DNA from: an uncultured Planctomycetales bacterium
Lineage (GTDB): Bacteria; Planctomycetota; Planctomycetia; Isosphaerales; Isosphaeraceae
NCBI GenBank assembly: GCA_903926465.1
Contig: CAIYJE010000079.1
Span: forward strand, 38,698 to 102,697
Direction: 5' to 3'
Length of the DNA stretch: 64,000 nt
Shown here piece by piece: positions 45,209 through 54,965 of this stretch. How positions within the stretch are numbered: position 1 is the stretch's first letter; each line of letters begins with the position of its first letter. The position numbers were made by a program, and so were the translations under genes. The notes under the pieces are model-generated. The model ran no database searches, had not been told where the DNA came from, and saw nothing but the letters and a program-made list of their open reading frames with translations.

Positions 45209-46483
45209 TTACTCGTGGCGGAGAGCTTCGATTGGATCCATCATGGCGGCTCGGCGGGCTGGATACAGTCCGAAGACCACCCCAACCAGAACCGAGATCC
45301 CGAACGAGAGCATGACCGAGGACGGAGTTACGTAAGCCTTCATGGTGGGGAAAAAGTAGGTGAACGCCATCGGCAAGCTCACACCCAAACAGACTCCCAA
45401 AATACCGCCAACGGCCGAAAGAACCACGGACTCAATCAGGAACTGCTCGGTGATATCGCGACGCTTCGCACCCAACGCACGCCTGATACCAATTTCACGG
45501 GTTCGTTCCGTGACGCTCGCCAGCATGATGTTCATAATTCCAATACCACCCACAATCAACGACACCGCGGCAATGAAACCCAGAACCAAGGCCGTCTGGC
45601 GTGCCAACCGCTCGGCCTCTTCGATCAGGTCGAGTGGTACGGAAATGTTCACATCTTTCTTGGGGTGCCAGGGCTTCACGGCGGCCTCAATCAGGGGAGC
45701 CGTGGGGCGAACCTGATCTGTACTTCCAAGCTGCAGAATGATGCGAGAGAGCTGGGTTTCTTCGGCCGAGAATGAACCAGAGCGGTTGTCAATGATTCGC
45801 TCACCAAACCGCAATCGAGCCGTGGTCAGTGGAATGTAGACGTACTTGTTGTAATCTTGGGCCTTGATGGTGCCGGCACTTGCAGCGGAAGCACGTGGGG
45901 CCGTGACACCAATCACCGTGTAGTAATCTGATCCCAGCTTCACCGACTGGCCACGAGGATCTTCATAAGGGAACAGCTTTTCCGCCACATCGCTCCCAAG
46001 CACCACGTAATTCTCGTAGTGCTCATTATCGGCGTCGGAGAGAAAACGTCCCTTGCCGATCTGCAGCCGATTGAAATCGGCATACAGCGGGGTGGTTCCG
46101 ATCACGGCCCCTTCAAAGGTCCGGTTCCGGTTCCGAATTTCCTTCTTGATCTCTCGGTAGGCAAGGGCTTTTTTGATGGTTGGCACCGTGGCCATCAGCC
46201 GCTCATAATCTTCATACTTCAGGCCAAAGTTCAGAATACGAGCGGGGCGTCCGCCCGCAGCCTGAGCTTCTTCGCTCGGTTTTACGGAGTCGAGGATGAT
46301 ATTCACGGCCCCCAGGGCTTGGAGCCGTTCCTGATTCTCGCGGCTGGCTCCTTCGGCCACGGCCAGCATCGCGATGACCGCGGCGACGCCGAACACGATG
46401 CCGAGGACTGTCAGGCCTGAGCGCAGCTTGTGCAGCAGAAGGCTCTTCATTCCGAGCTTCAAACTGCGCCATGTGCGTTGCAT
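45209..46483 (-). CDS. MacB-like ABC transporter permease (FtsX family)
   Basis: 424 residues. A first transmembrane helix (LRSGLTVLGIVFGVAAVIAML) precedes a ~220-residue periplasmic MacB_PCD domain, then three helices (ALVLGFIAAVSLIVGGIGIMNIML and two near the C-terminus) form the FtsX domain. RTREIGIRRALGAKRRDI is the typical coupling motif. With the ATPase it forms a mechanotransmission-type transporter. Unlike E. coli MacB, ATPase and permease are separate genes here. It follows the ATPase gene by 90 bp. Confidence 0.94.
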   Translation of the reverse strand: MQRTWRSLKLGMKSLLLHKLRSGLTVLGIVFGVAAVIAMLAVAEGASRENQERLQALGAVNIILDSVKPSEEAQAAGGRPARILNFGLKYEDYERLMATVPTIKKALAYREIKKEIRNRNRTFEGAVIGTTPLYADFNRLQIGKGRFLSDADNEHYENYVVLGSDVAEKLFPYEDPRGQSVKLGSDYYTVIGVTAPRASAASAGTIKAQDYNKYVYIPLTTARLRFGERIIDNRSGSFSAEETQLSRIILQLGSTDQVRPTAPLIEAAVKPWHPKKDVNISVPLDLIEEAERLARQTALVLGFIAAVSLIVGGIGIMNIMLASVTERTREIGIRRALGAKRRDITEQFLIESVVLSAVGGILGVCLGVSLPMAFTYFFPTMKAYVTPSSVMLSFGISVLVGVVFGLYPARRAAMMDPIEALRHE

Positions 46484-46573
46484 ATCTCGTGATCTCCGCC
46501 AGTAAGTCCTGAGAGGGAATGATGTCCCGAGCCGGATGCGTTTGCCGAGCGAAAGCGTGTGAGCGAACGCGGG

Positions 46574-47368
46574 TCAACCTTGGCCATGCCCATGCGAGTG
46601 AGCGGCTACTGCGGCAGCCTCTCGCATGCGAGGACTGGGCGCATCTTCAATAACGTTGCCGTCTTTCATTCGGATGATTCGCTTGGCATGCTGGGCGATG
46701 TCATCTTCGTGGGTGACCATGATGATGGTCTTACCCGCGTCGTTCAATTTTTCCAGCATATCCATGATCTCGCCCGCAGTCACGGAGTCGAGGTTACCGG
46801 TCGCCTCGTCAGCCAAAATGATGTACGGGTCGTTGATCAGACTCCTCGCAATGGCCACACGTTGCTGCTGACCACCCGAAAGCTGGTTGGGACGGTGGTC
46901 GAGCCGCTTGGAAAGGCCAACCAGGTTGGCCAATTCCATGGTTCGCTCATGGTCCTCGTCAGAAACCTCTCCCGTACCCTGATACGTGAGCGGAAGCTGA
47001 ATATTTTCGTAAACCGTGTACTGCTGGATCAGGTTATACGACTGAAAAATGAAGCCGATGTACCGGCTCCGGATTTCAGACAGATCATCATCCTCAAGCT
47101 GGGCAATATCCTGACCATTCAGCAAATACTGGCCACTTGTGGGACGATCGAGGCAACCGAGCAGGTTCAGCATGGTGCTTTTGCCGGAGCCAGAGGCACC
47201 CATGATCGCCACGTACTCGCCTTGCATGAAGTCTACGTTCACGCCCCGAAGGGCGTGAACGATGACCGCTTCTTTTTCACCACGCCTGCCGCCATGGTGA
47301 CCCATCACATAGGTCTTACGCACGTCAGCCAATCTGACAATAGGCTGGTCCGAGTTGGAGTCAATCAT
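46574..47368 (-). CDS. ABC transporter ATP-binding protein (MacB/LolD-like)
   Basis: 264 residues. Walker A GASGSGKST, Q loop FIFQSYNL, signature LSGGQQQRVAIARSL, Walker B IILADEATGNLD and the H-loop VTHEDDIA are all intact. TSGQYLLNGQDIA is typical of the LolD/MacB group. A His/Gly-rich C-terminal tail (AHSHGHGQG) extends past the domain. Its ATG overlaps the adaptor stop by 4 nt (ATGA), so it is coupled. It should energise the permease encoded next. Confidence 0.95.
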   Translation of the reverse strand: MIDSNSDQPIVRLADVRKTYVMGHHGGRRGEKEAVIVHALRGVNVDFMQGEYVAIMGASGSGKSTMLNLLGCLDRPTSGQYLLNGQDIAQLEDDDLSEIRSRYIGFIFQSYNLIQQYTVYENIQLPLTYQGTGEVSDEDHERTMELANLVGLSKRLDHRPNQLSGGQQQRVAIARSLINDPYIILADEATGNLDSVTAGEIMDMLEKLNDAGKTIIMVTHEDDIAQHAKRIIRMKDGNVIEDAPSPRMREAAAVAAHSHGHGQG

Positions 47369-49290
47369 TGAGGGGGGCCTCCACCACCAGGACCCCGGCC
47401 GCCGCCACCAGGGCCGCCGCCACCGCCACCAGGGCCGCCGCCAAAACCACCACCCTGGGCACGCATTTGCTCAATCTGCTTCAACTCTTCATCCGTGAAG
47501 CCAGCCTTCTTCATCAATTCGGATTTTTCTTCGGTAGAGCCGTTCTTCAGGGTATCCATGGCCCCTTCGATTTGCATCATGGCCCGGAACTTCCCGGCCA
47601 TCGCCGGATTTCCCATCATTCCGCCACCACCACCACCACCACCGGGGCCACCTGGACCACCGGCTCCCTTGGCTTTCGCCTTGGGCTTGGACTCACCACC
47701 CTCACCACCAGCGGCTTTCGGTGGGTTCTTGGCATCGCCGAAATCCTTGGACTTGGAGGTCGAGCGAGCTGCCGCCGAGAATGCCTCGTTCTTCTCACCT
47801 TCGGTCAGCAAGGCGGTGGGTTGCATGGCGATCACATCCCCTTCCTCAACCCCCTTGGTAATCTGCATCATGATGTCGTTGGTTCGGCCCAACTCCACTT
47901 CCTGCTGTCTTGGCGGACCATCCGGGGGAAGCACGTAAACGTAATTCTTCCCCTTGAGTGGAAGCACCGCGGTGACCGGGATGCAAAGCACATCGTCCAA
48001 GGTGTCAATTAGAATGGTGACCTCGGCCGTCATACCGGGCCTGAGTGAGGTATTCACCTGATCAATGGCCACCAGTGTGGTGTACACCTTGATATCCGAG
48101 CTGAAGAAGCTGGATGGGTCGGGCAGGGGTTGAACCATTTTGACCGTACCGGTCAGCGGTTCATTGGCAAAGGCGTCAACACGAATCTTGGAGTGCTGAC
48201 CAGCCTCCACATCATTCACCATCGCCTCGTGAACTTTGGTATTCACCTGCATATTGGTGATGTCTGGAATGCTGAAGATCTTCTGCCGTTCACGTACCAC
48301 GGCCCCTTCTTCAATCATCGGTGCGCTGCCACCACCACGCATTTGACCAGAATCATTGGCGTAAACAATCAAACCATCGCCAGGGGCCACCAGTCTGCAC
48401 TTCTCGATCTGCTTGCTCAGCTTCTCGAGTTTCGTCTTTTCCAGATTATAGGTGGCGAGCTTGGCTAGTTCGTCGCTCTTGCCCCGCTCCACGTTGGCCT
48501 GGAGTTCGGTTTCTGCCTTCTGCTTGGTGTACTGCTCTAGCACGTCCATCTTCTTGGCGGCCTGGCGCTTGGAAATCTCGGCCTTGAGCTTGGAAAGCCG
48601 GTCTGAAAGCACCTGACCTTCGGAGATGTACTGGTTCTTGAGCATCTTCTCAGACCAGTCCAACCGCTCAACAGCTCGCTTCAACTCGCTTTCTGCGAGC
48701 GTGATTTCGCCCTGAATATTGAGGCGATCTTGCAGGTAGGTTCCTTCGAGATACTCCCTGACGCCAATTTCCGCCACTTCACGCGTTTTCTTGGCGTTCT
48801 CGTAGTCGGCCTCGGCTCGCTTGGTCGTGATTTCCTGGTTCGTCAGATTGTCACGGAGCGAGGCACTATCCAGTAACGCGACCTCGTCTCCCTCTTTGAC
48901 TCGCGTTCCCTCGGGCAAGATCTTCAGGATCGTAGTCTGCCCTTCCACCTGACTGGCCACATCCTGATTTTTCGAGCTTTGCAGGTTACCCCGCTCTGTC
49001 ACCGTGATAACCAGCTTTTGCTTGACAACCTTGTAAGGAATCAGGGTGGGGCCCTGTGGCTTGAAGAACCCCGTGACCTTGTCAACCACCTGCTTGCGCA
49101 GGGTCGGTTGACTGGCCACAGCCACGCCGGCTGTGGCCAAGAGTGCGGTTGTCAGCAGGGCCAGTGCTTTACGAACCCCGCCTTTACGGCGCTTCTGGGC
49201 CGTTTTCGGGGCCTCCCGGGGCATTGTCGGACTCCCCGTTCCTCCGGTTGCCGGAGATGGGGCGTTTTGCGGCTGTTGGGTAGAGTTCAT
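47365..49290 (-). CDS. MacA-like periplasmic adaptor with glycine-rich tail
   Basis: 641 residues from the ATG at 49290 (GGAG 8 nt upstream); an ATG at 49224 also has GGGGAG 7 nt upstream. Either start lies inside the 3' end of the outer-membrane factor gene, an overlap of 107 or 41 bp. Layout: basic Pro-rich start, membrane helix (ALALLTTALLATAGVAVA), barrel-sandwich (TILKILPEGTRVKEGDEVALLDS), long coiled-coil hairpin (~140-290), beta domains (VRERQKIFSIPDITNMQVNTKVHEA; RPGMTAEVTILIDTLDD), then ~130 residues dominated by Gly with a helical block (KFRAMMQIEGAMDTLKNG) between two Gly tracts. It bridges the MacB-like pump to the TolC-like channel. Confidence 0.92.
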   Translation of the reverse strand: MNSTQQPQNAPSPATGGTGSPTMPREAPKTAQKRRKGGVRKALALLTTALLATAGVAVASQPTLRKQVVDKVTGFFKPQGPTLIPYKVVKQKLVITVTERGNLQSSKNQDVASQVEGQTTILKILPEGTRVKEGDEVALLDSASLRDNLTNQEITTKRAEADYENAKKTREVAEIGVREYLEGTYLQDRLNIQGEITLAESELKRAVERLDWSEKMLKNQYISEGQVLSDRLSKLKAEISKRQAAKKMDVLEQYTKQKAETELQANVERGKSDELAKLATYNLEKTKLEKLSKQIEKCRLVAPGDGLIVYANDSGQMRGGGSAPMIEEGAVVRERQKIFSIPDITNMQVNTKVHEAMVNDVEAGQHSKIRVDAFANEPLTGTVKMVQPLPDPSSFFSSDIKVYTTLVAIDQVNTSLRPGMTAEVTILIDTLDDVLCIPVTAVLPLKGKNYVYVLPPDGPPRQQEVELGRTNDIMMQITKGVEEGDVIAMQPTALLTEGEKNEAFSAAARSTSKSKDFGDAKNPPKAAGGEGGESKPKAKAKGAGGPGGPGGGGGGGGMMGNPAMAGKFRAMMQIEGAMDTLKNGSTEEKSELMKKAGFTDEELKQIEQMRAQGGGFGGGPGGGGGGPGGGGRGPGGGGPPQ

Positions 49291-52000
49291 AGTAGGTCTC
49301 CCATTCGTCGTAAGGCATCGTCCCGAGATCGGCGTAGAGTTCGATTCGCTGAGACTGGAAGTTCACCCAGTTCGTGATCAGAGCGTTCTGCACGTTCAGA
49401 ACCGAGGTGATCGAGTTGATGAAGTTGAGCGTCTGAGTGGCCTGGTTTGCGACGTTCGCACCACCGGCACCTTGGTCGGGCGGGGCTATGATCTGCTGGA
49501 GTGACTGGTCTCGCTGGCGGAGGACGACGATCAGGTTCGTCTTGTTGATCTGATAAAGTTCGGTGAATTGTATCAGGTTACGAATGTCGCTGCGTACCTG
49601 AAATTTCACATTATCTTCGAACTGCATCAGGGCACGACGTCCCCGCTGGTAGTTGATAATCGACGTGCGGAAGTTATTCCGCTCCGTGATTCGAACCAGT
49701 GGAAGTTCGGTGTTCCAGGTCATGTTGAACTGGTTCGAGCGAGAATTGAACCCAAACGGGTTATTTTCTCCAGAAGGGGTGAAGAGCTGATAGTTCATGC
49801 TCACGTTGAAGATCGGCAACAACGCGTTGGCAGTGACAGCAAGCTGCCGCCAGGTGTCATAGAGGGTGGCCCGCTGATTCATCAGGTCGAGACGGTTCTC
49901 CAGGGCGATCCGCTCTGCTACCAGCAGGTACTCTTCTAGCCGTTCGGGATCGGCGAACACCGGTCGGGGACGCTGGGGGTCGCTGTAGTCGAAGAGCGGG
50001 CGATCGTCCAGAAGGATGTTCTCCAGGACAGGAATCTCTTCAACCAGGCCAGGCAACTCTTCAGGCGTGTGGTTAGGACGGGCCTGCCAGGCCAGGATCT
50101 CTCGGAATCCTTCCCGGAAGGGAGCAATTAAACCCACATCCGGAATCAAGGGCACGTCCGGTGGTAGACCAAGCTGGGTCTTGTAGTTATCCAGAGCGTT
50201 GCGGTACGCAATCTGGCTGGTGATCAGCGTGCCGCGAGCCTGATTCAGGTTCTGGTCGATCTGGTCGACCTGAAGCTGAGAGATGCCCGAGCTGGCACCA
50301 CCCTCGGCGTAGACCTTGTAGATCTCCAGGGCCCGTTCCAGACTGGCAACCTGAATACGGGTATTCTCTGCCTGCTGGAAGAGAGAAAGGAGTTGAAGGA
50401 ACCCGACGTTGGGGTCGGTCAGTCCTGGATTTTCCAGCGTGGCACCCGCAGCGCCAGCCGCTCCAAGTACGGTTGAGAAGAAGAGCTGGCGGAACCGGGC
50501 GAAACTTCTCACTTCATAAAGCAGGTTACGCTCAGCCAAAGTCAAAGGCTCAAGCGTTACGGCCCGACCGCCGCCCCTGAGGAACGGCTGCACGAACGTG
50601 ATCGGCAATCCAGACTGGACCGTGGGCTGGCTGGGGTTCTTACCGATGAAGTTGAACACCGTGGTGTTCGCAAAAGCACCCAGCAAACGGCCACCAAACG
50701 AGAAAAGCTTGCCAAACCCAGCCGCCGTGTTCAGTGGCAAGGTGGACCGCTGAGCACCAGGCGCGATTTGAGTTTGGTAGAGGAACTGACTGGTTCCCGA
50801 GCCACCTTGGGGCTGACCGGTGGCAGGAACGCCGGCAGGACTACCCGCGGCAACACCGGTAGTTGGAGACATACCGGCGTAGAACTGGGGAGTGAATGCG
50901 AAGCGGTTCAGCGTGACCGTAAGGCTCTGAACATAGATCTGCTCCAGCCGGTACTGGTAAGCCCGGCTATTCACCAGGCCAAGCTGGAGTGCTTCGGCAG
51001 GGCCAATGACATAGGGGCGACTGTTGGACGGCAAGCCGGCAATCAGAGCTTCGTTATAGTCAATGGGAACCGATGAGAGTAGAGCGGCAAAGCCAGAGGT
51101 GGCAGCCCGAACAGCTTTGCGCTCTTCTGGACTCGCGCCTGGACGTGTGATCAGCGTGGAGTCTGCTCCGGGAATCAGTGGAGCTGGTCCGTCAGTGCCC
51201 GCAAAGCCACCCGGTTCATCCGGGTTCCGCTCCATCTCAGCCGGCTCGGTGGGGATCCGAGACGGATTGATTTCTCCGCCCGGCACCACGGGTTGGTTCG
51301 GGATCTGGAGGGAGGTTGCGAGCACCTGAGAATCTCGCTTCCCGGCACGCCGGGCCTGTGGAGGCAACGTCAGGTCACCGGCGCTGCCGTTAGGCGGAAC
51401 AAGTGACTCTCTTGTATTAGGCGTCAGAGAGCCAGGAAGCGGCCCTGGGTTCTCACCAGTTCCTGCGCCGGGGTCGTACCGACGAGCGCCCGGAATCAAC
51501 ATGTCTCCCGGTTCACCCCGTCCAAAGGGCGCGGCTCCCGTGGGAGGAGGAGGCGCATCTCCCGGCAATGGTGGGAGTTCCGTTCCGGACATGGTCTTGC
51601 TGGGGTCAGCTTTCAGCCCTTCGTAGTGGCGCCCCTCGTCCATCATGTCCAGATAGCCGGTGCCCTCAATTGGCACCATCGCCCGCCAGTGTGGTTTCTG
51701 AGGATAGGGCGAAAGAGCTTCGGCCGCCATGTCGTCGGGCGGTGCCGCCGGACGGTCAGGATCACTATAATCCGCAAATCGAGCCATCGCAGGCGGATCA
51801 ATGGTGTACATAGGAAGCCGCCAGCGAGGATCGCGGGTCTTTTCAAAGACCGCCTCGGTCACATCTTGGTCGGCCCACTGGCGAAAGAATTCACGCCCGC
51901 AACCCAGCCCTGGGGCGATGGCCAACGCCGCCAGGCTGCCTAACTGCACCAGGCGGGAGCTTTTACGCCGCTTCAGACGGCGGGACTTACGCTTGTCCAT
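49184..52000 (-). CDS. TolC-family outer-membrane factor with extended N-terminus
   Basis: The ATG at 52000 was chosen over a TTG at 52015; AAGGG lies 7 nt upstream. 938 residues, about twice the usual TolC size. A Lys/Arg-rich start leads to a hydrophobic stretch ending GLGCG, a weak lipobox. Residues ~60-320 are Pro/Gly-rich and low in structure. The TolC-like region follows: EALQLGLVNSRAYQYRLEQIYVQSL, LLSLFQQAENTRIQVASLERALEIYKVYAEGG, and a second helical repeat (LDLMNQRATLYDTWRQLAVTANALL; LMQFEDNVKFQVRSDIRNLIQFTELYQ). It should be the outer channel of the exporter encoded downstream. First gene of the operon. Confidence 0.9.
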   Translation of the reverse strand: MDKRKSRRLKRRKSSRLVQLGSLAALAIAPGLGCGREFFRQWADQDVTEAVFEKTRDPRWRLPMYTIDPPAMARFADYSDPDRPAAPPDDMAAEALSPYPQKPHWRAMVPIEGTGYLDMMDEGRHYEGLKADPSKTMSGTELPPLPGDAPPPPTGAAPFGRGEPGDMLIPGARRYDPGAGTGENPGPLPGSLTPNTRESLVPPNGSAGDLTLPPQARRAGKRDSQVLATSLQIPNQPVVPGGEINPSRIPTEPAEMERNPDEPGGFAGTDGPAPLIPGADSTLITRPGASPEERKAVRAATSGFAALLSSVPIDYNEALIAGLPSNSRPYVIGPAEALQLGLVNSRAYQYRLEQIYVQSLTVTLNRFAFTPQFYAGMSPTTGVAAGSPAGVPATGQPQGGSGTSQFLYQTQIAPGAQRSTLPLNTAAGFGKLFSFGGRLLGAFANTTVFNFIGKNPSQPTVQSGLPITFVQPFLRGGGRAVTLEPLTLAERNLLYEVRSFARFRQLFFSTVLGAAGAAGATLENPGLTDPNVGFLQLLSLFQQAENTRIQVASLERALEIYKVYAEGGASSGISQLQVDQIDQNLNQARGTLITSQIAYRNALDNYKTQLGLPPDVPLIPDVGLIAPFREGFREILAWQARPNHTPEELPGLVEEIPVLENILLDDRPLFDYSDPQRPRPVFADPERLEEYLLVAERIALENRLDLMNQRATLYDTWRQLAVTANALLPIFNVSMNYQLFTPSGENNPFGFNSRSNQFNMTWNTELPLVRITERNNFRTSIINYQRGRRALMQFEDNVKFQVRSDIRNLIQFTELYQINKTNLIVVLRQRDQSLQQIIAPPDQGAGGANVANQATQTLNFINSITSVLNVQNALITNWVNFQSQRIELYADLGTMPYDEWETYYELYPTAAKRPISGNRRNGESDNAPGGPENGPEAP

Positions 52001-52340
52001 ACCGATTCCCTTCAAACTTGCCTACGCCTGGTGCGTCCGGAGCGGGACCTGAACGGCCCGCAATGGCAATGGCTCGGACGCTTGTCACGTGTTGTATCGG
52101 TTCAAGAGGTTGTGCGGGTTGAGACGATTCTTCCCAGTTCGCGGCCTGGGGCCTAACCCGGAGCCCGGTTGGTGTTCAGACATTCGATCGGATAGGTCGA
52201 TAGTCGCCCTATGATGAGGCAGCCTTCGAGACGCCGTCGTTCGTACCGGCGCCGTTGAGTTGTCGTGAATCGGCCAGCAGGTGCCACGTCTCAAGTCAAG
52301 CGAACAACTTGATTTGGGACACTGGAGGAGGGATTCTCCC
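52001..52340. other. Intergenic region between divergent exporter operon and FG-GAP gene
   Basis: 340 bp that should hold both promoters. I see no named operator or repeat. A rightward frame open from 52281 was not used because the ribosome site sits before 52341. Confidence 0.4.
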
Positions 52341-54908
52341 ATGGGGTTTAGCAAGCGTCTTCCTGAATCAGCAAGTCGTCGCAGCGTTCGGAGTCGAGGG
52401 TTTCGTCCGGCCCCCGAGCGGCTCGAAACACGCGCATTGCTAACCGCCATCGATCTGGTCAATATCGCCGGCCCCGCCAGCGGTTCCACCGGGCCTGGCC
52501 CATACGGCGTGTTGAACCTGAACTCAAATTCCAACAGCGGTAGTGGATATTCCATCGTCGATGTGGGAGATGTTCTCGGAAACGGCTACGACTCGTACCT
52601 CATTGGTGCCCCCTCCATTACAAGCGCCACCGGTCGCCCGACACTTGGCCAGGGTGCTGGCAATGCGTATCTGGTTTTCGGTTCTCAGTCAGCTAACGCT
52701 CAGACGATTCAGAACTGGCTGACCTTGAGTTCCAACCAACGAATCGGTGACCTCAACGTCTTGAACAGCACGACCCAATACAACCCCTTCAACCTTTCTG
52801 TTCAAACGTTCCCGTTCGCAGGCATTCACTTTGTGAATAGCGCCGGCGGTGAACTGGGGGCCAGCGTGGCCGCCGCCGGTGACGTGAACGGCGACGGTTA
52901 CAAAGACTTCATGCTAGGTGCCCCCGGTGCCAACGGAGCCTACCTGGTTTACGGAAGCCCACAACTTGCCAATACGGCCAACCAGACCGTAAACCTGGAT
53001 AGCACCAGCGCCCTGAACCCAGGCGTGAACGTGGTGACGTTCACCAACCTCAACCAGCCTGGAGCACAGACTGGTTACTCGTTGGCGCCGGTTCTGGCTC
53101 CTGGTTCCAACAGCAGCCAGTTCATTGCCATCGGGGCTCCTTCAGCCTCGTTCAATGGTCTTTCAGGGAACGGAGCGGTTTACCTGATCTCTAGCTCGGC
53201 TTTGCGGCCAGCCACCACCCAGACGATTAACCTTTCAACGGTTGGCCAGCAAACCAGCACCAGCATTTCGGGAGTCATCTTCACCGGCAACGCGTCCGCC
53301 GACCGCCTCGGCAATTCCGTTGCCTACGGCGGAGATTTCAACGCGGACGGCTTTGGCGACATGCTCCTGGGTGCCACCCATGGCGCAGCTGGTGCGGGCT
53401 CGGCTTATCTGATCTACGGCTCCTCGAACTTGCTGTCGCAGGGCCTGCTGAATAACGGAAGTTACAGCATCAGTGTTGGCCGAGTGATCACAAGCTCACA
53501 GAACACCATCCCTGGTGCGGAGTTTGACGGCATTGCCTCGGGTGACCTCACAGGGTTCGCCCTGGCCGCCACCCCAGACTTTAATGGCGATAATATCAAT
53601 GACATCTTGATCGGCTCGCCTGGTTGGACCTCCAGCACGGGGCGTGCGAATGTGATCATGGGTCAGCAGGCATCGCTCAGTTCCGCCAGCCTGATTGCAG
53701 GTCAGTACAATCTCAGTTCTCTTCCAAGCAGCATTGCCAACGTGGAATTTGATGGTCAATCCACGGGCAATCTGGCCGGCTGGTCACTGACGGCCATCGG
53801 CAAGATGAACACCACGCTGAATCCAATTGCCATCGGTGCCCCCGGATTCAATGCGTCTCAGGGCCAGGTGTACGCGATCCCTGGTAACCCCAGCCTGTCT
53901 GGTGTTTACAACCTCAGCAATACTCAGGGCTCGCAGATCCAGGGAATCCCGATCTCTCTGAGCCTTCCCAAGAACGCAAGATTCCTGGGCTCCTCGCTCT
54001 CTGGCAATGTGTTTCTGGCAGCCCCCAATACCGTGGATGGTGATAACCTGGGCGACCTGATCATTGGTGCTGCAGGCTATAACGGAACGGCAACTGGCGG
54101 CGGCGGAGCGTTTGTGATTGAAGGGCAGTTCCTTGGCCTGACCAATCCGGTTTTCCAAGGAATCACCTCGGCAATCGGCATTAACAAGGCAACTCCCCCG
54201 TTCACGATCAGCGTCACGGCCACGTCGATGACAATCTATATTGAGAGCACAAGCTCCAACACACCAGGCTTCCAGCCCTACAACGACATCGACCCAACCA
54301 CGATCAAGGTCAACGGTGTTGCATTGCCGGACCCCACAACCTGGACCAACGCCGGTGACGTGGATGGAGACGGCATTGACGACGGAGCTTTCACCATCCC
54401 TCTCAGTTCCCTCGGCCTGAGCGTGGGCACGGCTACCATCACGGTGACCGCCAAGACCCTGGCATCCTCGAACCTGCCGAACCAGGTTTATCAGGGATCG
54501 GCCCAGGTTACGGTGCAGAGCGGCGGCGGAGGCGGAGGCGGCGGAACCCCTACGGCAAACTTTGGGTACGGCCCCCAGTTCCAGAACTTCAACGCCGCCG
54601 CGCCGGTCTACGGCGAACGGATGTTGCCATCCATCAATACGCTCAATCGCGCGTTGTGGAAACCGCTGCCGACCTATGGCGTCTATCGCCAGTTCCTTTC
54701 ACCTTCGAACTTCCGCGCCCGTACAGCCAACTACCTTCACCCGGTAACCAGCAAGCACGCCAAGGCCCATTCCACACCAACTCTGCCGGCCAGCGTGTTC
54801 ACCCGTAGCAAGTTCCACACAGGGGTTCACTTCGGCCCCATTCTTCACAAGGTTCCAGCTATTGGTGCCGGCCAGAATTATTCGAGCCTTCCGCTCGGGA
54901 CTCGCTGA
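52341..54908 (+). CDS. FG-GAP/integrin-repeat surface protein
   Basis: The ATG at 52341 is preceded by GGAGGAGGG; 855 residues. The N-terminus (PERLETRALLTAI, about residues 27-39) is the LExRxLL-type motif seen on planctomycete exported proteins. The body carries at least five FG-GAP calcium motifs: DVNGDGYKDFMLGAPG, DFNADGFGDMLLGA, DFNGDNINDILIGSPG, DGDNLGDLIIGAAG and DVDGDGIDDGAF, spaced 60-150 residues with GAxYLVYGS blades between. This predicts a beta-propeller like integrin alpha chains. After a Gly tract near residue 740 comes a ~110-residue Pro/Tyr/His-rich tail of unknown fold. A role in cell-surface adhesion is inference. Confidence 0.88.
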   Translation: MGFSKRLPESASRRSVRSRGFRPAPERLETRALLTAIDLVNIAGPASGSTGPGPYGVLNLNSNSNSGSGYSIVDVGDVLGNGYDSYLIGAPSITSATGRPTLGQGAGNAYLVFGSQSANAQTIQNWLTLSSNQRIGDLNVLNSTTQYNPFNLSVQTFPFAGIHFVNSAGGELGASVAAAGDVNGDGYKDFMLGAPGANGAYLVYGSPQLANTANQTVNLDSTSALNPGVNVVTFTNLNQPGAQTGYSLAPVLAPGSNSSQFIAIGAPSASFNGLSGNGAVYLISSSALRPATTQTINLSTVGQQTSTSISGVIFTGNASADRLGNSVAYGGDFNADGFGDMLLGATHGAAGAGSAYLIYGSSNLLSQGLLNNGSYSISVGRVITSSQNTIPGAEFDGIASGDLTGFALAATPDFNGDNINDILIGSPGWTSSTGRANVIMGQQASLSSASLIAGQYNLSSLPSSIANVEFDGQSTGNLAGWSLTAIGKMNTTLNPIAIGAPGFNASQGQVYAIPGNPSLSGVYNLSNTQGSQIQGIPISLSLPKNARFLGSSLSGNVFLAAPNTVDGDNLGDLIIGAAGYNGTATGGGGAFVIEGQFLGLTNPVFQGITSAIGINKATPPFTISVTATSMTIYIESTSSNTPGFQPYNDIDPTTIKVNGVALPDPTTWTNAGDVDGDGIDDGAFTIPLSSLGLSVGTATITVTAKTLASSNLPNQVYQGSAQVTVQSGGGGGGGGTPTANFGYGPQFQNFNAAAPVYGERMLPSINTLNRALWKPLPTYGVYRQFLSPSNFRARTANYLHPVTSKHAKAHSTPTLPASVFTRSKFHTGVHFGPILHKVPAIGAGQNYSSLPLGTR

Positions 54909-54937
54909 TTCTTCGGGTGGAACTCAAGATTGGTTTG

Positions 54938-54965
54938 AACGGCCCAGGTTTATACCTGGGCCGTT
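54938..54965 (+). terminator. Terminator of FG-GAP gene
   Basis: AACGGCCCAGGT and ACCTGGGCCGTT form a perfect 12-bp stem with a TTAT loop, 30 bp past the stop, followed by CGCGTTTG. Confidence 0.75.

Noticed and set aside
47368..48012. Thr/Ala-rich plus frames at the end of the MacA-like gene
   Set aside because: Same low-complexity effect; the adaptor reading has clear domains.
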